From Dietzia aerolata (GTDB lineage: Bacteria; Actinomycetota; Actinomycetes; Mycobacteriales; Mycobacteriaceae), in contig NZ_JAALDM010000023.1 in NCBI RefSeq assembly GCF_014144865.1, forward strand, positions 1 to 56,918: a DNA stretch of 56,918 bases, written 5' to 3'. Below the pieces are notes generated by a model. It ran no database searches. It was not told the origin of the DNA and saw only the letters and a program-made list of their open reading frames with translations. This document shows, piece by piece, positions 18,321-29,241 of this stretch. The first letter of the stretch is position 1. The number at the start of each line of letters is the position of its first letter. A program made the translations under genes and the position numbers.

Positions 18321-19037
18321 GGCCGTTCGCAGGTCCCGGAGAGTGCGCGCCCCGCGCTCGGACAACTCCGCCAACTGGGCGAGATAGAGCTCCGCGCAGG
18401 CCACCGCGTCGACGAGCGCATCATGCGCCCGGTACCGCGGCAGCCCGTAACGCTTTCTGGCCCCCCACAAACGGAGGTCATCCGGGTTCGGATCGGCCGT
18501 GAACCCGATGTCGATCCCGCCGCCCAACACCCGCCGGTGCAACTCGAGGGTGTCGACGGCCAGAAGAGGCGGGCGGACGCCGTACACCCGCCGGCACAAC
18601 GCGCCGAGGAAGTCGACCTCGATCGGGCTGTAGTGCGCGAGGAGCACGCGCCCGGCGGCGGCATCGAAGAGCCGGTCCAGGACATCAGCCACCTCCATGC
18701 CACCGATGAGACTGTCATCGGTGATGCCGTGCACGGTTGCGCTCTGGCCCACGCCGTCGTCGTCGCCCCCGGAAACGTCGGCCCGCACCAACATGGATCC
18801 GGCCCCGCCCAGGACGATCCGCGCCCCGTCGACGGGCACGAAACCCACGGCGAGGACCCTGTCGCGCCGCGGGTCCAACCCGGTCGTCTCCACATCGACC
18901 GCCAGCAGCGGGATCTCACCCACCGGCGTCGAGGGGTCCGGCACCGGCGCCTCGAGGAAGCGGCGCAGGCCACCCTCGGGTACGGCCACAGCCATGCGGC
19001 GCCGCGCGCGCTCCCCGCGATGCCACCCAAAGGTCAT
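18318..19037 (-). CDS. DEDDh 3'-5' exonuclease (DnaQ-like)
   Basis: A 239-residue exonuclease-fold protein. Exo I is AVDVETTGLDPRRD, the middle conserved HGIT follows, Exo II is the diverged LLAHYSPIEVDFL (Asp retained) and Exo III is YRAHDALVDAVACAEL with the DEDDh histidine. The substrate (DNA or RNA) is unknown. Its start overlaps the stop of the upstream CNB-CBS-DUF294 gene (ATGTGATGA), so the two are translationally coupled and probably act together. ATG 19037 is preferred; GTG 19040 is possible. Confidence 0.88.
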   Translation of the reverse strand: MTFGWHRGERARRRMAVAVPEGGLRRFLEAPVPDPSTPVGEIPLLAVDVETTGLDPRRDRVLAVGFVPVDGARIVLGGAGSMLVRADVSGGDDDGVGQSATVHGITDDSLIGGMEVADVLDRLFDAAAGRVLLAHYSPIEVDFLGALCRRVYGVRPPLLAVDTLELHRRVLGGGIDIGFTADPNPDDLRLWGARKRYGLPRYRAHDALVDAVACAELYLAQLAELSERGARTLRDLRTA

Positions 19038-20899
19038 CACATCTGTCCCACGCGGTACTTGAGGGACAACGCGTCCTGCGCGGTGGCGATGATGCGGAAC
19101 GCCGCCCGCAGGCGATGCCGGTCCTTGTTGCCCAGGCTCCGCGGATCGACGTTGTTGTCCTGGGGCCGGCCCTCCGCGATCTGCAGCGCATGGTGCCGGT
19201 AGGCGAGGCGGCGGAGGAATCGGAAGGCCTCGGCGAGGTTCTCGGCGTCATTGCGCGAGATCGTCCCCGCGCGGGCCGCGGCGTCGAGCCGGTCGAGGGT
19301 CGACACCTCGTCCACCCCGGCCGCGATCGCGTGCAGACGCGCGATCTGCACGACCGGGGCGATCCCGCCGGCCTTGATCTCGAGGGTGTTGCGGTACTCC
19401 CCGCGACGCGCCACCACCAGGCCCCGGAAGAACCCCAGCGGGGGTTGCCACTCGCACGCGATCCGCGCCAGGTGCGCCTGGAACCGGGCGCTGCCACGGG
19501 CCCGCTCGAGCATCTCCCGCCGGATCGGGGCGAGCAGCTCGGCGTCGCCGTGGACGGCGCGGAGGTCGAAGAACACCTGCGCGTGCAGCATCGCGTCAGC
19601 CTCCGGCGCGCCGATCCAGTCGCCGACCCGGGTGATCCACTCGCTCGTGGTCCGGCGCCATGCGGGATTGCTGGCCATCACCTCCCCCGGGCACAGCGCG
19701 AAGCCGGCCCGGTCCAGTCCGCGGCAGACCCGGTCCGCCAGCGCCGAAAAGTAGGCGTCCGCGCCGGGCGCCCGCCCCTCTTCATCCGCGAGGACGAGCG
19801 CGTTGTCCTGATCGCTTGCCACCCCGAGCTCGCCCCGGGCCTGCGAACCGAGCCCCACCCAGCAGTACGGCACCGGCGCGGGACCGAGTTCCTCCTCGGC
19901 CAGGGCGATGAGTCGACGTGTGGCGGCGTCCGCGGTGGCGGTGACGACCCGACCGATGTCTTGTGGCGCGGTCCCCCGGCGCACGAACTCTTCCACGAGC
20001 CCGGGCACGCGGCCGGCGAGCTCGGCGACGGCATCCGCATCGGCCGCCCGGGAGATCCGCGCCGCCAGGTACACCGGATCCCCCTGGGCCAGTCGCAGGA
20101 GGTCGCTGGTCGTGACCATGCCCATCGGCGCATCGCCGTCGAGCACGGGGAGATGGTGGACGCCTCGCTCGATCTGGACCAATGCCGCATCGAACGCACG
20201 GGTACGCGCGTCCACCGAGACCGGCTCGGGGCTCATGATGGTCGACACCGGCGCCCGCGTGTCGGCGTCCGCCGCCACCACCTTGGAGCGCAGATCCCGG
20301 TCGGTGAAGATCCCGATCACCCGGCCCGCATCGACCACCAGCAGCGCCGAGACGCGCCGGGAGGTCATGAGCTGCGCGGCCTCGCGGATGCTCGCGTCCG
20401 GGCCGATGGTCACGGCGTCCCGGGTCAGCAGTTCACCGACCGGCGTGGCGAGAACGTCGCCGCCGGCTGCCGCGACCCGCACCGAGGCTAGGTCCTGACG
20501 GACCTTGTCGCTCCGCGCCGCGAAGAAGTCCCGCAACACGGGGTGTTCGGCGGCCACCTCATCGAAGACCTCCCGAGACATCTCGAGCAGCAGCGTGTCG
20601 GCCACCGCCTCCATCCGGTACCGCGAGGGGATCGCGCTGGCCAGCGTCGAGTAGCCGAAGCAGTCGCCCTCGTCGCGGGTGTCGAGCAGCCGGCCATCCG
20701 GGTCGCAGATCTCCACTGCCCCCGAGCGGATGATGTGCAGGGTGTCATTGGGCTGGCCCGCACCGACGATCGTGCTGCCGCGCCGGTGATATCGCTGCGT
20801 CAACCTGGCGGGCAGCCGGTCCAGGATCGACGGGGCGAGTTCATCGAAAGGAGCGCATCGCGCGAGAAAGTCCCGCACCTCGACCAGTTCGACATCCAT
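19037..20899 (-). CDS. Cyclic-nucleotide-binding / CBS-pair / DUF294 nucleotidyltransferase protein
   Basis: A 620-residue signalling protein with four parts. Residues about 12-125 form a cNMP-binding-like domain (GSTIVGAGQPNDTLHIIRSG, DEGDCFGYSTLA). About 150-270 form two CBS repeats (VGELLTRDAVTIGPDASIREAA and STIMSPEPVSVDARTRAFDA). About 290-450 form the DUF294 nucleotidyltransferase with the active-site pattern GLGSQARGELGVASDQDNAL (GS and D-x-D). The rest is the DUF294 C-terminal helical domain (EIKAGGIAPVVQIARL). It probably senses a nucleotide and modifies an unknown target by nucleotidyl transfer, GlnD-like. CACAGT lies 6 nt before the ATG. Coupled to the downstream exonuclease. Confidence 0.9.
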   Translation of the reverse strand: MDVELVEVRDFLARCAPFDELAPSILDRLPARLTQRYHRRGSTIVGAGQPNDTLHIIRSGAVEICDPDGRLLDTRDEGDCFGYSTLASAIPSRYRMEAVADTLLLEMSREVFDEVAAEHPVLRDFFAARSDKVRQDLASVRVAAAGGDVLATPVGELLTRDAVTIGPDASIREAAQLMTSRRVSALLVVDAGRVIGIFTDRDLRSKVVAADADTRAPVSTIMSPEPVSVDARTRAFDAALVQIERGVHHLPVLDGDAPMGMVTTSDLLRLAQGDPVYLAARISRAADADAVAELAGRVPGLVEEFVRRGTAPQDIGRVVTATADAATRRLIALAEEELGPAPVPYCWVGLGSQARGELGVASDQDNALVLADEEGRAPGADAYFSALADRVCRGLDRAGFALCPGEVMASNPAWRRTTSEWITRVGDWIGAPEADAMLHAQVFFDLRAVHGDAELLAPIRREMLERARGSARFQAHLARIACEWQPPLGFFRGLVVARRGEYRNTLEIKAGGIAPVVQIARLHAIAAGVDEVSTLDRLDAAARAGTISRNDAENLAEAFRFLRRLAYRHHALQIAEGRPQDNNVDPRSLGNKDRHRLRAAFRIIATAQDALSLKYRVGQM

Positions 20900-21005
20900 G
20901 ACACCACTGTGAACGCCGACGGCCCGCGGTGTGATCCACTTGGCGTGAATCGCACCCGCGGGCCCGAGGTCCCAGCACCGGCGTCAGGAGCCGGGCCGAG
21001 AGTGT

Positions 21006-22025
21006 CTAGCTGGTGAGTGCCGCCACGATCCGGTCGCCGACCTCGGAGGTGACGACGGGCGCCTCGCCGCGCGAACCGAGATCGGCCTCGACGGCGGCCT
21101 CGACACGATCAGCCTCGGCGGTCTTGCCCACGTGACGCAGGAGCAGCGCCACCGACAGGATCGCGGCCGTCGGATCGGCTTTGCCCTGCCCGGCGATGTC
21201 CGGGGCCGAGCCGTGCACCGGCTCGAACATGGACGGGTTGGTGCCCGAGGCGTCGATGTTTCCGGACGCCGCGGTCCCGATGCCGCCGGTCACGGCCGCC
21301 GCGAGGTCGGTGATGATGTCGCCGAACAGGTTGTCGGTGACGATCACGTCGAAGCGGGCGGGGTCGGTGACCATGTAGATGGTAGCCGCGTCGATGTGGC
21401 AGTAGTCCACCTCGACGTCCGAGAACTCGGGGGCGACCTCGTCGACCGTGCGCTGCCACAGGCCGCCGGCGTTGACCAGCACGTTGGTCTTGTGGACCAG
21501 CGTGAGCTTGCCGCGCCGCGCCGCGGCGCGCGCGAACGCGTCGCGCACGACGCGCTCCACGCCGTAGCGGGTGTTGACCGAGGTCTCGGTCCCCATCTCG
21601 TGGGGGGTGCCCACCCGGATGGCGCCTCCGTTACCGGTGTAGAGGCCCTCGGTGCCCTCGCGGACGACGACGAAGTCGATCTCGCCCGGATTCTTGAGCG
21701 GGGTCGCCGATCCCGGGTACAGCTTGGACGGCCGCAGGTTGACGTGGTGGTCGAGGGCGAAACGCAGCGGGAGCAGCATGCCCCGCTCGAGCACACCGGC
21801 CGGCACGGATCGGGGGTCGCCGATCGCACCGAGCAGGATCACGTCGTGTTCCTTGAGGCTCGCGATGTCGGAATCGGTGAGGGTCTCACCGTTGCGCAGG
21901 TAGCGGCGCGCACCGAGGTCGTACTCGGTCTTCTCTACTCCCGGGACGAGGGCGTCCAGGACCTTGAGCGCCTCGGCCGTGACCTCGACACCGATCCCGT
22001 CTCCGGGGATGACTGCCAGCTTCAT
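21006..22025 (-). CDS. leuB: 3-isopropylmalate dehydrogenase
   Basis: Oxidises and decarboxylates 3-isopropylmalate with NAD in leucine synthesis. The 339-residue beta-decarboxylating dehydrogenase starts [15 protein letters not shown]; it shows GAIGDPR, the substrate-site [20 protein letters not shown] with the catalytic lysine, the metal aspartates in [15 protein letters not shown], and [21 protein letters not shown] 22025 is used although AAGGAA is about 12 nt upstream, because it is the family start. It follows serA after 25 nt in the same direction, so both may be co-transcribed. Confidence 0.97.
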   Translation of the reverse strand: MKLAVIPGDGIGVEVTAEALKVLDALVPGVEKTEYDLGARRYLRNGETLTDSDIASLKEHDVILLGAIGDPRSVPAGVLERGMLLPLRFALDHHVNLRPSKLYPGSATPLKNPGEIDFVVVREGTEGLYTGNGGAIRVGTPHEMGTETSVNTRYGVERVVRDAFARAAARRGKLTLVHKTNVLVNAGGLWQRTVDEVAPEFSDVEVDYCHIDAATIYMVTDPARFDVIVTDNLFGDIITDLAAAVTGGIGTAASGNIDASGTNPSMFEPVHGSAPDIAGQGKADPTAAILSVALLLRHVGKTAEADRVEAAVEADLGSRGEAPVVTSEVGDRIVAALTS

Positions 22026-22050
22026 GGGCTTCGTCGGTTCCTTTTCGCTT

Positions 22051-23643
22051 CTAGTCCAGGTTGATCTGGGTGGCGGTGGCGCTGAGCTCGGACACGATCC
22101 GGTCGATGGTGGGCTCGGCCACCGCGCGGTCGACACGCAGGATCAGCGAGGCACCCTCGCCGGTCGCGTCCTGGCTCAGGGCTGCGGCCTGGATGTCGAT
22201 GCCCTCGCCGCCGAGGATCGAGCCGACGCGACCGAGCACGCCGGGCCGGTCCGCGTATTGGACGAAGAGGTTCTGGCCCTCGGCACGCATGTCGAAGCCA
22301 CGGTCGTTGATCCGCACGATCTTCTGGACCTTCTCCAGGCCGGACAGCGTGCCGGTGACGATCGCGCTCGCACCGTCGGCGGTCACGGTGGTGACGGAGA
22401 TGGTGCTGCGGTACGACTTGGACTCGCTACGGGTCTCCACCGAGTGCGTGACGCCGCGCTGCTCGGCCATCTGGCCGACGTTGACGAACGTGGCCGGCTC
22501 GTCGGTGATGGCGGAGAACATGCCGCGCAGGGCGGCAAGTCCGAGCACATCGACCGACTCGGCGGCGAGCTCGCCCGCGACCTCGACCTTGACGGTGGTC
22601 GGCACGCCCGGGCACAGGTGGCCGGCCACGAGGCCGACCTTGCGGACCAGGTCGAGCCAGGGGGCGACCTCGTCGCCGACCGGTCCGCCGGAAACGTTGA
22701 CGGCGTCGGGGACGAACTCGCCGCGCAGGGCGAGCAGGACGCTGCGGGCGACGTCGGTGCCGGCACGATCCTGGGCCTCGGCCGTCGAGGCACCCAGGTG
22801 CGGGGTGACGACGGTGTTGGGAAGCTCGAACAGCGGCGAGTCGGTGCAGGGCTCGGTATCGAACACGTCGAGCGCGGCGGCGCGGACCTTGCCGGAATTC
22901 AGTGCATCCACCAGAGCGGACTCGACGATGAGGCCGCCGCGGGCGGCGTTGACGATCACGACGCCGTCCTTCGCGCGGGCCAGACGGTCGGCGTCGAAGA
23001 GACCGGCGGTCTCCTTGGTCTTGGGCAGGTGCATCGTGATGATGTCCGCGCGCGAGACCAGCTCGTCGATGTCCACGAGCTCGATGCCGAGCTGCGCGGC
23101 ACGGGCGGCCGGCAGGTACGGGTCGTAGGCGATGAGGTTGGTCTCGAAAGCGGCCAGACGCTGCGCCACGAGCTGGCCGATACGGCCGAGGCCCACCACG
23201 CCGACGGTCTTGCCGAGCAGCTCGACACCGTTGAAGGAACTGCGCTTCCACGTGTGCTCACGCAGCGTCGCGTCGGCGGCCGGGATCTGGCGGCAGGCGG
23301 CCATGAGCAGCGCGACGGCGTGCTCGGCGGCGGAGTGGATGTTGGAGGTGGGCGCGTTGACCACCATGACGCCGCGCTCGGTGGCGGCGGGGATCTCGAC
23401 GTTGTCCAGGCCGACGCCGGCACGACCGATGATCTTGAGGTTCGGGGCGGCGGCGAGCACCTCGGCGTCGACGGTCGTGGCCGAACGCACCAGGATCGCG
23501 TCGGCGTCCTTGACCGCCTCGAGGAGCTTGGGGCGATCCGGGCCGTCGACCCATCGGACCTCGACGGCGTCGCCGAGCGCATCGACGGTCGACTGGGCGA
23601 GTTTGTCGGCGATGAGGACGACGGGACGTCCGGATGCTGTCAC
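22051..23643 (-). CDS. serA: D-3-phosphoglycerate dehydrogenase, long form
   Basis: First enzyme of serine synthesis, oxidising 3-phosphoglycerate. The 530-residue product is the long actinobacterial type. NAD-binding domain with [18 protein letters not shown], catalytic Arg in [14 protein letters not shown], Glu in DVFDTEPC and His in [14 protein letters not shown]. An intervening allosteric substrate-binding domain follows (about 320-450), then a C-terminal ACT domain ([20 protein letters not shown]) that in related enzymes senses serine. GTG 23643 has GAGGAG 8 nt upstream; TAGACT (23679-23684, minus strand) is a likely -10. Confidence 0.96.
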   Translation of the reverse strand: MTASGRPVVLIADKLAQSTVDALGDAVEVRWVDGPDRPKLLEAVKDADAILVRSATTVDAEVLAAAPNLKIIGRAGVGLDNVEIPAATERGVMVVNAPTSNIHSAAEHAVALLMAACRQIPAADATLREHTWKRSSFNGVELLGKTVGVVGLGRIGQLVAQRLAAFETNLIAYDPYLPAARAAQLGIELVDIDELVSRADIITMHLPKTKETAGLFDADRLARAKDGVVIVNAARGGLIVESALVDALNSGKVRAAALDVFDTEPCTDSPLFELPNTVVTPHLGASTAEAQDRAGTDVARSVLLALRGEFVPDAVNVSGGPVGDEVAPWLDLVRKVGLVAGHLCPGVPTTVKVEVAGELAAESVDVLGLAALRGMFSAITDEPATFVNVGQMAEQRGVTHSVETRSESKSYRSTISVTTVTADGASAIVTGTLSGLEKVQKIVRINDRGFDMRAEGQNLFVQYADRPGVLGRVGSILGGEGIDIQAAALSQDATGEGASLILRVDRAVAEPTIDRIVSELSATATQINLD

Positions 23644-23805
23644 AGTGGGAACTCCTCAGTGTCAATTCGGGTACGGCCAGTCTATGCCACCGACCCGCTC
23701 GCTCTACCAGTGGCCAGCGCCCCCACGCGCGCCTACCGTGACAGAAGTCATACCCCGGGCCTCGCCTGCGGCGCGACCACCACCCGATGATCGGAAGGTC
23801 ACCTC

Positions 23806-24417
23806 ATGGCCCGTTCCCCCCGTTCGATGTCCGCGCCCGGCGGGGTCCCGAGGTCGCGGTCCGAGCCTCGGCCGCCCGCGCGTGGACGGGCCGCGGCTGC
23901 CACGTATCTGCGCGCCCACCTGTACGGTGCCGCGCTGGGCCGGACCCTCCTCGACAGGTGCATCAGTGCGGTCGATCCCGCCGACCGGGACCGGATCCGC
24001 CCTCTGCGCGCCCAGTTCGACATGGAGATCGCCACCGCGAGGCACTTGTTGGCGCGCATTTCACCGCTGGGGACACCGGGACGCCGGCTCGTCCGGGTGA
24101 CGACGGCGGTCACCTTCGCGGCGCTCCCGGCGGGGCCGCTCCTTCGCGAACCCCTGACCAGGCTCGGGTTATTGGAGAGCCTGCGGACCCTGGTGGTGGC
24201 CAAGAGATCGATGTGGGAACTACTCGCGGGATCATGGGTGGCCGACGGTGTTCACTCCGGCGCAGTTCGTGTCCCCGACGATGATGACAACGACGACGAC
24301 ACTGTCCACCCGGACGACACCCGCGGCCTCCTGCTCGGCTTGGCGGATCAGGCGCGTCGCCAGGAGGATCTGCTGGAGGAACTTCGTCGCCACTACGGTC
24401 TGGAGGTGTTCGGATGA
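23806..24417 (+). CDS. Uncharacterised protein upstream of FAD oxidoreductase
   Basis: A 203-residue protein I do not recognise. The N-terminus is basic and proline-rich (about residues 1-28). A helical central part follows (TYLRAHLYGAALGRTLLDRC, RDRIRPLRAQFDMEIATARH) with one moderately hydrophobic stretch (VTTAVTFAALPAGPLL). An acidic run of aspartates (DDDDNDDD) lies near residue 160, and the C-terminal helix is charged. GGAAGG lies 7 nt before ATG 23806. The stop overlaps the next gene (ATGA), so its product likely works with the FAD enzyme. Coding is supported by this coupling and a good ribosome site. Confidence 0.75.
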   Translation: MARSPRSMSAPGGVPRSRSEPRPPARGRAAAATYLRAHLYGAALGRTLLDRCISAVDPADRDRIRPLRAQFDMEIATARHLLARISPLGTPGRRLVRVTTAVTFAALPAGPLLREPLTRLGLLESLRTLVVAKRSMWELLAGSWVADGVHSGAVRVPDDDDNDDDTVHPDDTRGLLLGLADQARRQEDLLEELRRHYGLEVFG

Positions 24418-25928
24418 GCGGGGGTGAGCGGGTTCGTGCGGACGTGATCGTCGTGGGGTCCGGCCCGAACGGTCTCGCGGCTGCGCTTCTGTGCGCGCGG
24501 GCCGGGCGCAGCGTCGTGGTGGTGGAGGAGCAGGACGGTGTCGGTGGCGGTTGCCGGACCCTTCCCATGGTCGACCTGCTCGACGATGCGGACCGTGCGA
24601 ACGCACTGGAAGCCGGGCACTGGGACGGAGTGCTGGTCGACCCCTGCTCGGCGGTACATCCGATGGCCGGGGCATCGCCCTTCTTCCGTGAGTTCGACCT
24701 GTCCGCGCATGGAGTCGAAATGCGCACTCCCCCGGTCCAGCTCGCGCATGCACTGCCCGGAAGGGACGCGATCGTCATGCCGGCGGGCCCCACCCCGGAT
24801 ACCCTCGCCGCCGGGCTGGGCTCGGCAAGAGAGTCGGCCGCATGGCTGTCGCTCATGGGGCCGCTCGCCCGCCGGCCTTACGAGGTGACCGCCGCCGCAC
24901 TGTCCGACCAACGTTCGTTGCCCCCGATCCAGGCCACGGCGGCGCTCGCCGCGACGTTCGTCCGAGCACACCCCCGGGCAGGACTGGGCGACGGACTGGG
25001 ACCGGACGGGCGGACGCTGCTGTCCGGAATCTCCGCGCACGCCATCACTCCACTCGGATCCCCGGCGGCCACCGCCGTCGGGCTCGTCCTCGGAACGCTG
25101 CTTCACGCTCCCCATGGCTGGCCCCTTCCGGTCGGCGGAAGCGGGGCGATCACGACCGCACTCGCCGACGCGCTCCGGCGCGCCGGTGGGGAGATCCGGA
25201 CCGGATTCCGCGTAGGCGATCTGTCCCGACTCGACGCACCCGAGGTCGTGTTCACCACCTCCGCTCGAGGCCTCGGATCCGTCCTGCTGGCGTCCTGTCC
25301 GTCACCGGCCACCGCCCGCCGTGCCCGTCGCTTGGTCCGCGCCCCCGTGGGCGGCGCGGCGGCGAAGGTCGATCTGGTCTTGTCTGGTCCGGTTCCCTGG
25401 CGCGATCCCCGACTCCGGGATGCGGGCACCGTCCATCTCGGTGGCGACGCCGCGGGGATTCGTCGTGCGGAACATGAGGTGGCGGCCGGCCGCCACGCCG
25501 ACGATCCGATGATCCTGGTCTCTCAGCCCTGGGTCACCGACCCCTCACGTATCACCCCCGACGGACGCAGGCCGCTGTGGACCTACGCGCACGTCCCCGC
25601 CTTCTCCGAACGGGACCAGACCGAACAGGTTCTCGTGGCACTGGAGGCGGTCGCACCGGGGATACGCGACGTGGTGGTGGCGACGCACTGCACTCCTGCG
25701 GCGCGGATGTCCACGCATAATGCCAACTATGTCGGCGGGGATATCGCTGCGGGACGCGTGGACCTCCGAGGGCTGATCGCCCGTCCCGTCCCCCGGGTGG
25801 ATCCGTTCGCCACCGGCATCCCGGGCGTGTGGCACGCCTCTGGGTCAACCCCGCCCGGCCCCGGTGTTCACGGCATGGCCGGAGCGCACGTCTCCGAGCG
25901 GATCCTGCGCGCCCGGGCGGGCGCCTGA
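24414..25928 (+). CDS. FAD-dependent oxidoreductase, phytoene-desaturase-like
   Basis: A 504-residue flavoprotein. The Rossmann FAD motif is DVIVVGSGPNGLAAALLCAR, then VVVVEEQDGVGGGCRT as in the phytoene dehydrogenase/CrtI superfamily. The C-terminal FAD-closing motif is VWHASGSTPPGPGVHGMAGA. It probably acts on a lipophilic or polyene substrate, but no isoprenoid or carotenoid gene is near, so the substrate is open; other members act on retinol-like or unknown compounds. Its start overlaps the preceding uncharacterised gene by 4 nt. It converges on the lipoprotein gene 25946-27604. Confidence 0.85.
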   Translation: MSGGERVRADVIVVGSGPNGLAAALLCARAGRSVVVVEEQDGVGGGCRTLPMVDLLDDADRANALEAGHWDGVLVDPCSAVHPMAGASPFFREFDLSAHGVEMRTPPVQLAHALPGRDAIVMPAGPTPDTLAAGLGSARESAAWLSLMGPLARRPYEVTAAALSDQRSLPPIQATAALAATFVRAHPRAGLGDGLGPDGRTLLSGISAHAITPLGSPAATAVGLVLGTLLHAPHGWPLPVGGSGAITTALADALRRAGGEIRTGFRVGDLSRLDAPEVVFTTSARGLGSVLLASCPSPATARRARRLVRAPVGGAAAKVDLVLSGPVPWRDPRLRDAGTVHLGGDAAGIRRAEHEVAAGRHADDPMILVSQPWVTDPSRITPDGRRPLWTYAHVPAFSERDQTEQVLVALEAVAPGIRDVVVATHCTPAARMSTHNANYVGGDIAAGRVDLRGLIARPVPRVDPFATGIPGVWHASGSTPPGPGVHGMAGAHVSERILRARAGA

Positions 25929-25945
25929 GATCTACCGGGAATCGA

Positions 25946-27604
25946 TCACTGGTAGGAGACGAACCACGGCCGGGGCTCGACCGCCATCGTCTGCTCCGGC
26001 GTGAAGGTCGGGGTGTCCTCGTCGTAGAAGTTCTTCCACGCGAGCCAGATGTCGGGCGACAGGCCGGCACGCAACTGATCCCAGGTCCCCAGCTTCAGAT
26101 CCGGGGTGCCGTGGCCGTCAGCGTGGAGCGCGATGGCCAACTCCGGACGCGAGGTGTCGATCTGGTCCCGGTTCGTGATCATCGCCGTGCTGAACTGGTG
26201 CAGGATCAGCAGCTTCTGGGGCCCACCGGATTCCTTGGTCAGGTCAGCGAGCCACTCGATCACGCGATTGATCTCCTCGGCGTCCACCGCCCCGATCTGG
26301 GCGCCGGGCTGCTGCCCGTCCTGAAGCTTCCACTCCGGGTCAAGTGCCAGGCCGACCCCGGGGCGCTTGAGCATCTCCTCGAAGATCTTGGCCTGGTCGA
26401 GCAGATCAGCCCTGCCCGGCTGGAGGTCGATGACGGCGTAGCCGCCGGCGTCGGTGATCGCGTCGACCAGCGGGGCGAACTCCTGCGGATCCCACTCGTT
26501 GGTGTACATCCCGTTGTCGCCGGGGCCGCCGGCGGCGACGGTGCCGATGATCTCGAACGCGGGGATGACCGGCTCCGGGGAATGCGGCTGGTACTGCTCG
26601 ACCAGCTCCTCCACCCGGTCCACGCTCTCCTCGGGCCCCTGCTCGCCGAGGATTCCCAGCGCCGTCGTGAACGGGGAGCCGTAGGCGGCCACGAATCGCC
26701 GGCCCGGGAACATCAACTGTCCGCCACCGGGCAACTCGGGCACCGTCCGGGCCAGTTCGATCCGCTCCGCGAGCTGGTCGTCATCACCCCAGTCGGGGCC
26801 CAACGCGTACACCACCTCCGCGTCACGCACGGCCTCCACCGAACCGCCGTCCACTCGCGGGTCCGGTGCGCGGAGGTGAGTGACCGCGGCGCCGGTCGCC
26901 ACCGCGGTGGCAACAGAGGCGACCGGGGTGTCGTCGTGAACGAGAACCCTCGGAGCGTCGTCGCCCTCCCAGGCGGGCGCGCCGACCTCGAATGGCTCAA
27001 CATCTGTCGAGGCACCGTCGGCTCCGTCGTTCTCGCCGCCGTCTGCTCCGTCTCCCTCGTCGGACACCGACGACTCGCCTGACCGCATCAGTAGCGGCGA
27101 CCCTGGGTTCTGGTGCACCGTGACGTCGTCGATCCGTGACTCGGCGATATCGTCCTCACCGGCGAAGGAAATGCCCGTGAACGTCTCCAGGTCGGAGCGT
27201 TCCGTCGGGGCGTCGACGACCTCGCCGTCGTCGTACTCGAATCCCACCTCGCCGACCCGCAGCACCCGCTCGGCGCCGAGCCGCGTGACCTCCTCGGCCA
27301 GTTCCTCGTCCCCGCCCGGAACGGCGGTGAACATGGGCGCGCGCAGCCCGACGGCCACCGAGGCGCCACGCGCCTGCGCCTCGGCGTCGGGGGCGGCGAC
27401 GACGACCACCGGCGCGGACTCCAGCAACAACTCCGAGGTCTCCACCCCGGTCCCGTCCGCGTCCTCGGCGACCTTCGGCCCCTGGGCCTCGGTCACCTCG
27501 ACCCCCGCGGCGTCGCCGGATCCGTCCGACGTGCACGCGACCAGGGAGGCCGCCAGGGAAATGGCGAGGACCGCCGCACCCACACCTCGGTTGATGTGAC
27601 GCAC
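25946..27604 (-). CDS. Large exported lipoprotein of unknown function
   Basis: A 552-residue lipoprotein: the signal peptide MRHINRGVGAAVLAISLAAS is followed by LVAC with Cys24. The N-terminal half (about 30-300) contains valine/alanine-rich repeats with acidic linkers (DEGDGADGGENDGADG near residue 190). The C-terminal half (about 310-552) looks like an alpha/beta barrel (PVIPAFEIIGTVAAGGPGDN, GGYAVIDLQPGRADLLDQAK, GVGLALDPEWKLQDGQQPG) and may be a glycosidase-like domain, but no catalytic motif is certain. GTG 27604 has GGAGG 7 nt upstream. It follows ilvC by 76 nt, with a hairpin CGGGAT/ATCCCG in the gap. Confidence 0.85.
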   Translation of the reverse strand: MRHINRGVGAAVLAISLAASLVACTSDGSGDAAGVEVTEAQGPKVAEDADGTGVETSELLLESAPVVVVAAPDAEAQARGASVAVGLRAPMFTAVPGGDEELAEEVTRLGAERVLRVGEVGFEYDDGEVVDAPTERSDLETFTGISFAGEDDIAESRIDDVTVHQNPGSPLLMRSGESSVSDEGDGADGGENDGADGASTDVEPFEVGAPAWEGDDAPRVLVHDDTPVASVATAVATGAAVTHLRAPDPRVDGGSVEAVRDAEVVYALGPDWGDDDQLAERIELARTVPELPGGGQLMFPGRRFVAAYGSPFTTALGILGEQGPEESVDRVEELVEQYQPHSPEPVIPAFEIIGTVAAGGPGDNGMYTNEWDPQEFAPLVDAITDAGGYAVIDLQPGRADLLDQAKIFEEMLKRPGVGLALDPEWKLQDGQQPGAQIGAVDAEEINRVIEWLADLTKESGGPQKLLILHQFSTAMITNRDQIDTSRPELAIALHADGHGTPDLKLGTWDQLRAGLSPDIWLAWKNFYDEDTPTFTPEQTMAVEPRPWFVSYQ

Positions 27605-27680
27605 GGCGGTCCTCCAAGCACTCGGGATCTGAATCCCGATGCACGCTACAGGGCGCTCACCGGGATTGCCCCGGCAACAC

Positions 27681-28721
<1,041 letters not shown>

Positions 28722-28734
28722 TCAGAAGTCGAGA

Positions 28735-29241
28735 CTATCGAGTGGTGGTAATGGACTTGGGGCCGCGTCCCAGCGCGACCATGCCGGACTGCACGATCTC
28801 GCGGATACCGTAGCCGTCGAGCATGCGCAGGAGCGCGTCGAGCTTGTCCGGCGTGCCGGTGGCCTCGAGGATGACCGACTCCGGCGCCACGTCGACGACG
28901 TGGGCGCGGAACAGGCTCGCGATCTCCACGATCTGGCCGCGGTTGGTCGCGTCGGCGCGGACCTTGATGAGGGTGAGCTCGCGGGACACCGAACCGCCCG
29001 GGTCCTGCTCGACGATCTTGATGACGTTGACGAGTTTGTTGAGCTGCTTGGTCACCTGCTCGAGCGGGAAGTCCTCGACGTTGACGACGATCGTCATCCG
29101 CGACAGGCCGTCGGTCTCGGTCGGGCCGACGGCGAGCGACTCGATGTTGAATCCGCGCCGGGAGAACAGGGATGCCACGCGTGCGAGCACGCCCGGCTTG
29201 TCCTCCACCAGAACGCTCAGGGTGTGGGAGCGAGCGGTCAC
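28735..29241 (-). CDS. ilvN: Acetolactate synthase, regulatory subunit
   Basis: Small subunit (168 residues) that activates IlvB and confers valine feedback inhibition. The N-terminal ACT domain begins [20 protein letters not shown] and contains [12 protein letters not shown] and SRMTIVV, followed by the family's C-terminal domain ([25 protein letters not shown]). The GTG 29241 start overlaps the ilvB stop (GTGA), which decides it against the longer frame and shows translational coupling within ilvBNC. Confidence 0.97.
   Translation of the reverse strand: MTARSHTLSVLVEDKPGVLARVASLFSRRGFNIESLAVGPTETDGLSRMTIVVNVEDFPLEQVTKQLNKLVNVIKIVEQDPGGSVSRELTLIKVRADATNRGQIVEIASLFRAHVVDVAPESVILEATGTPDKLDALLRMLDGYGIREIVQSGMVALGRGPKSITTTR

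Noticed and set aside
21964-23790. Long open frame opposite serA
   Set aside because: Shadow frame; serA is intact and its translation shows all catalytic residues.
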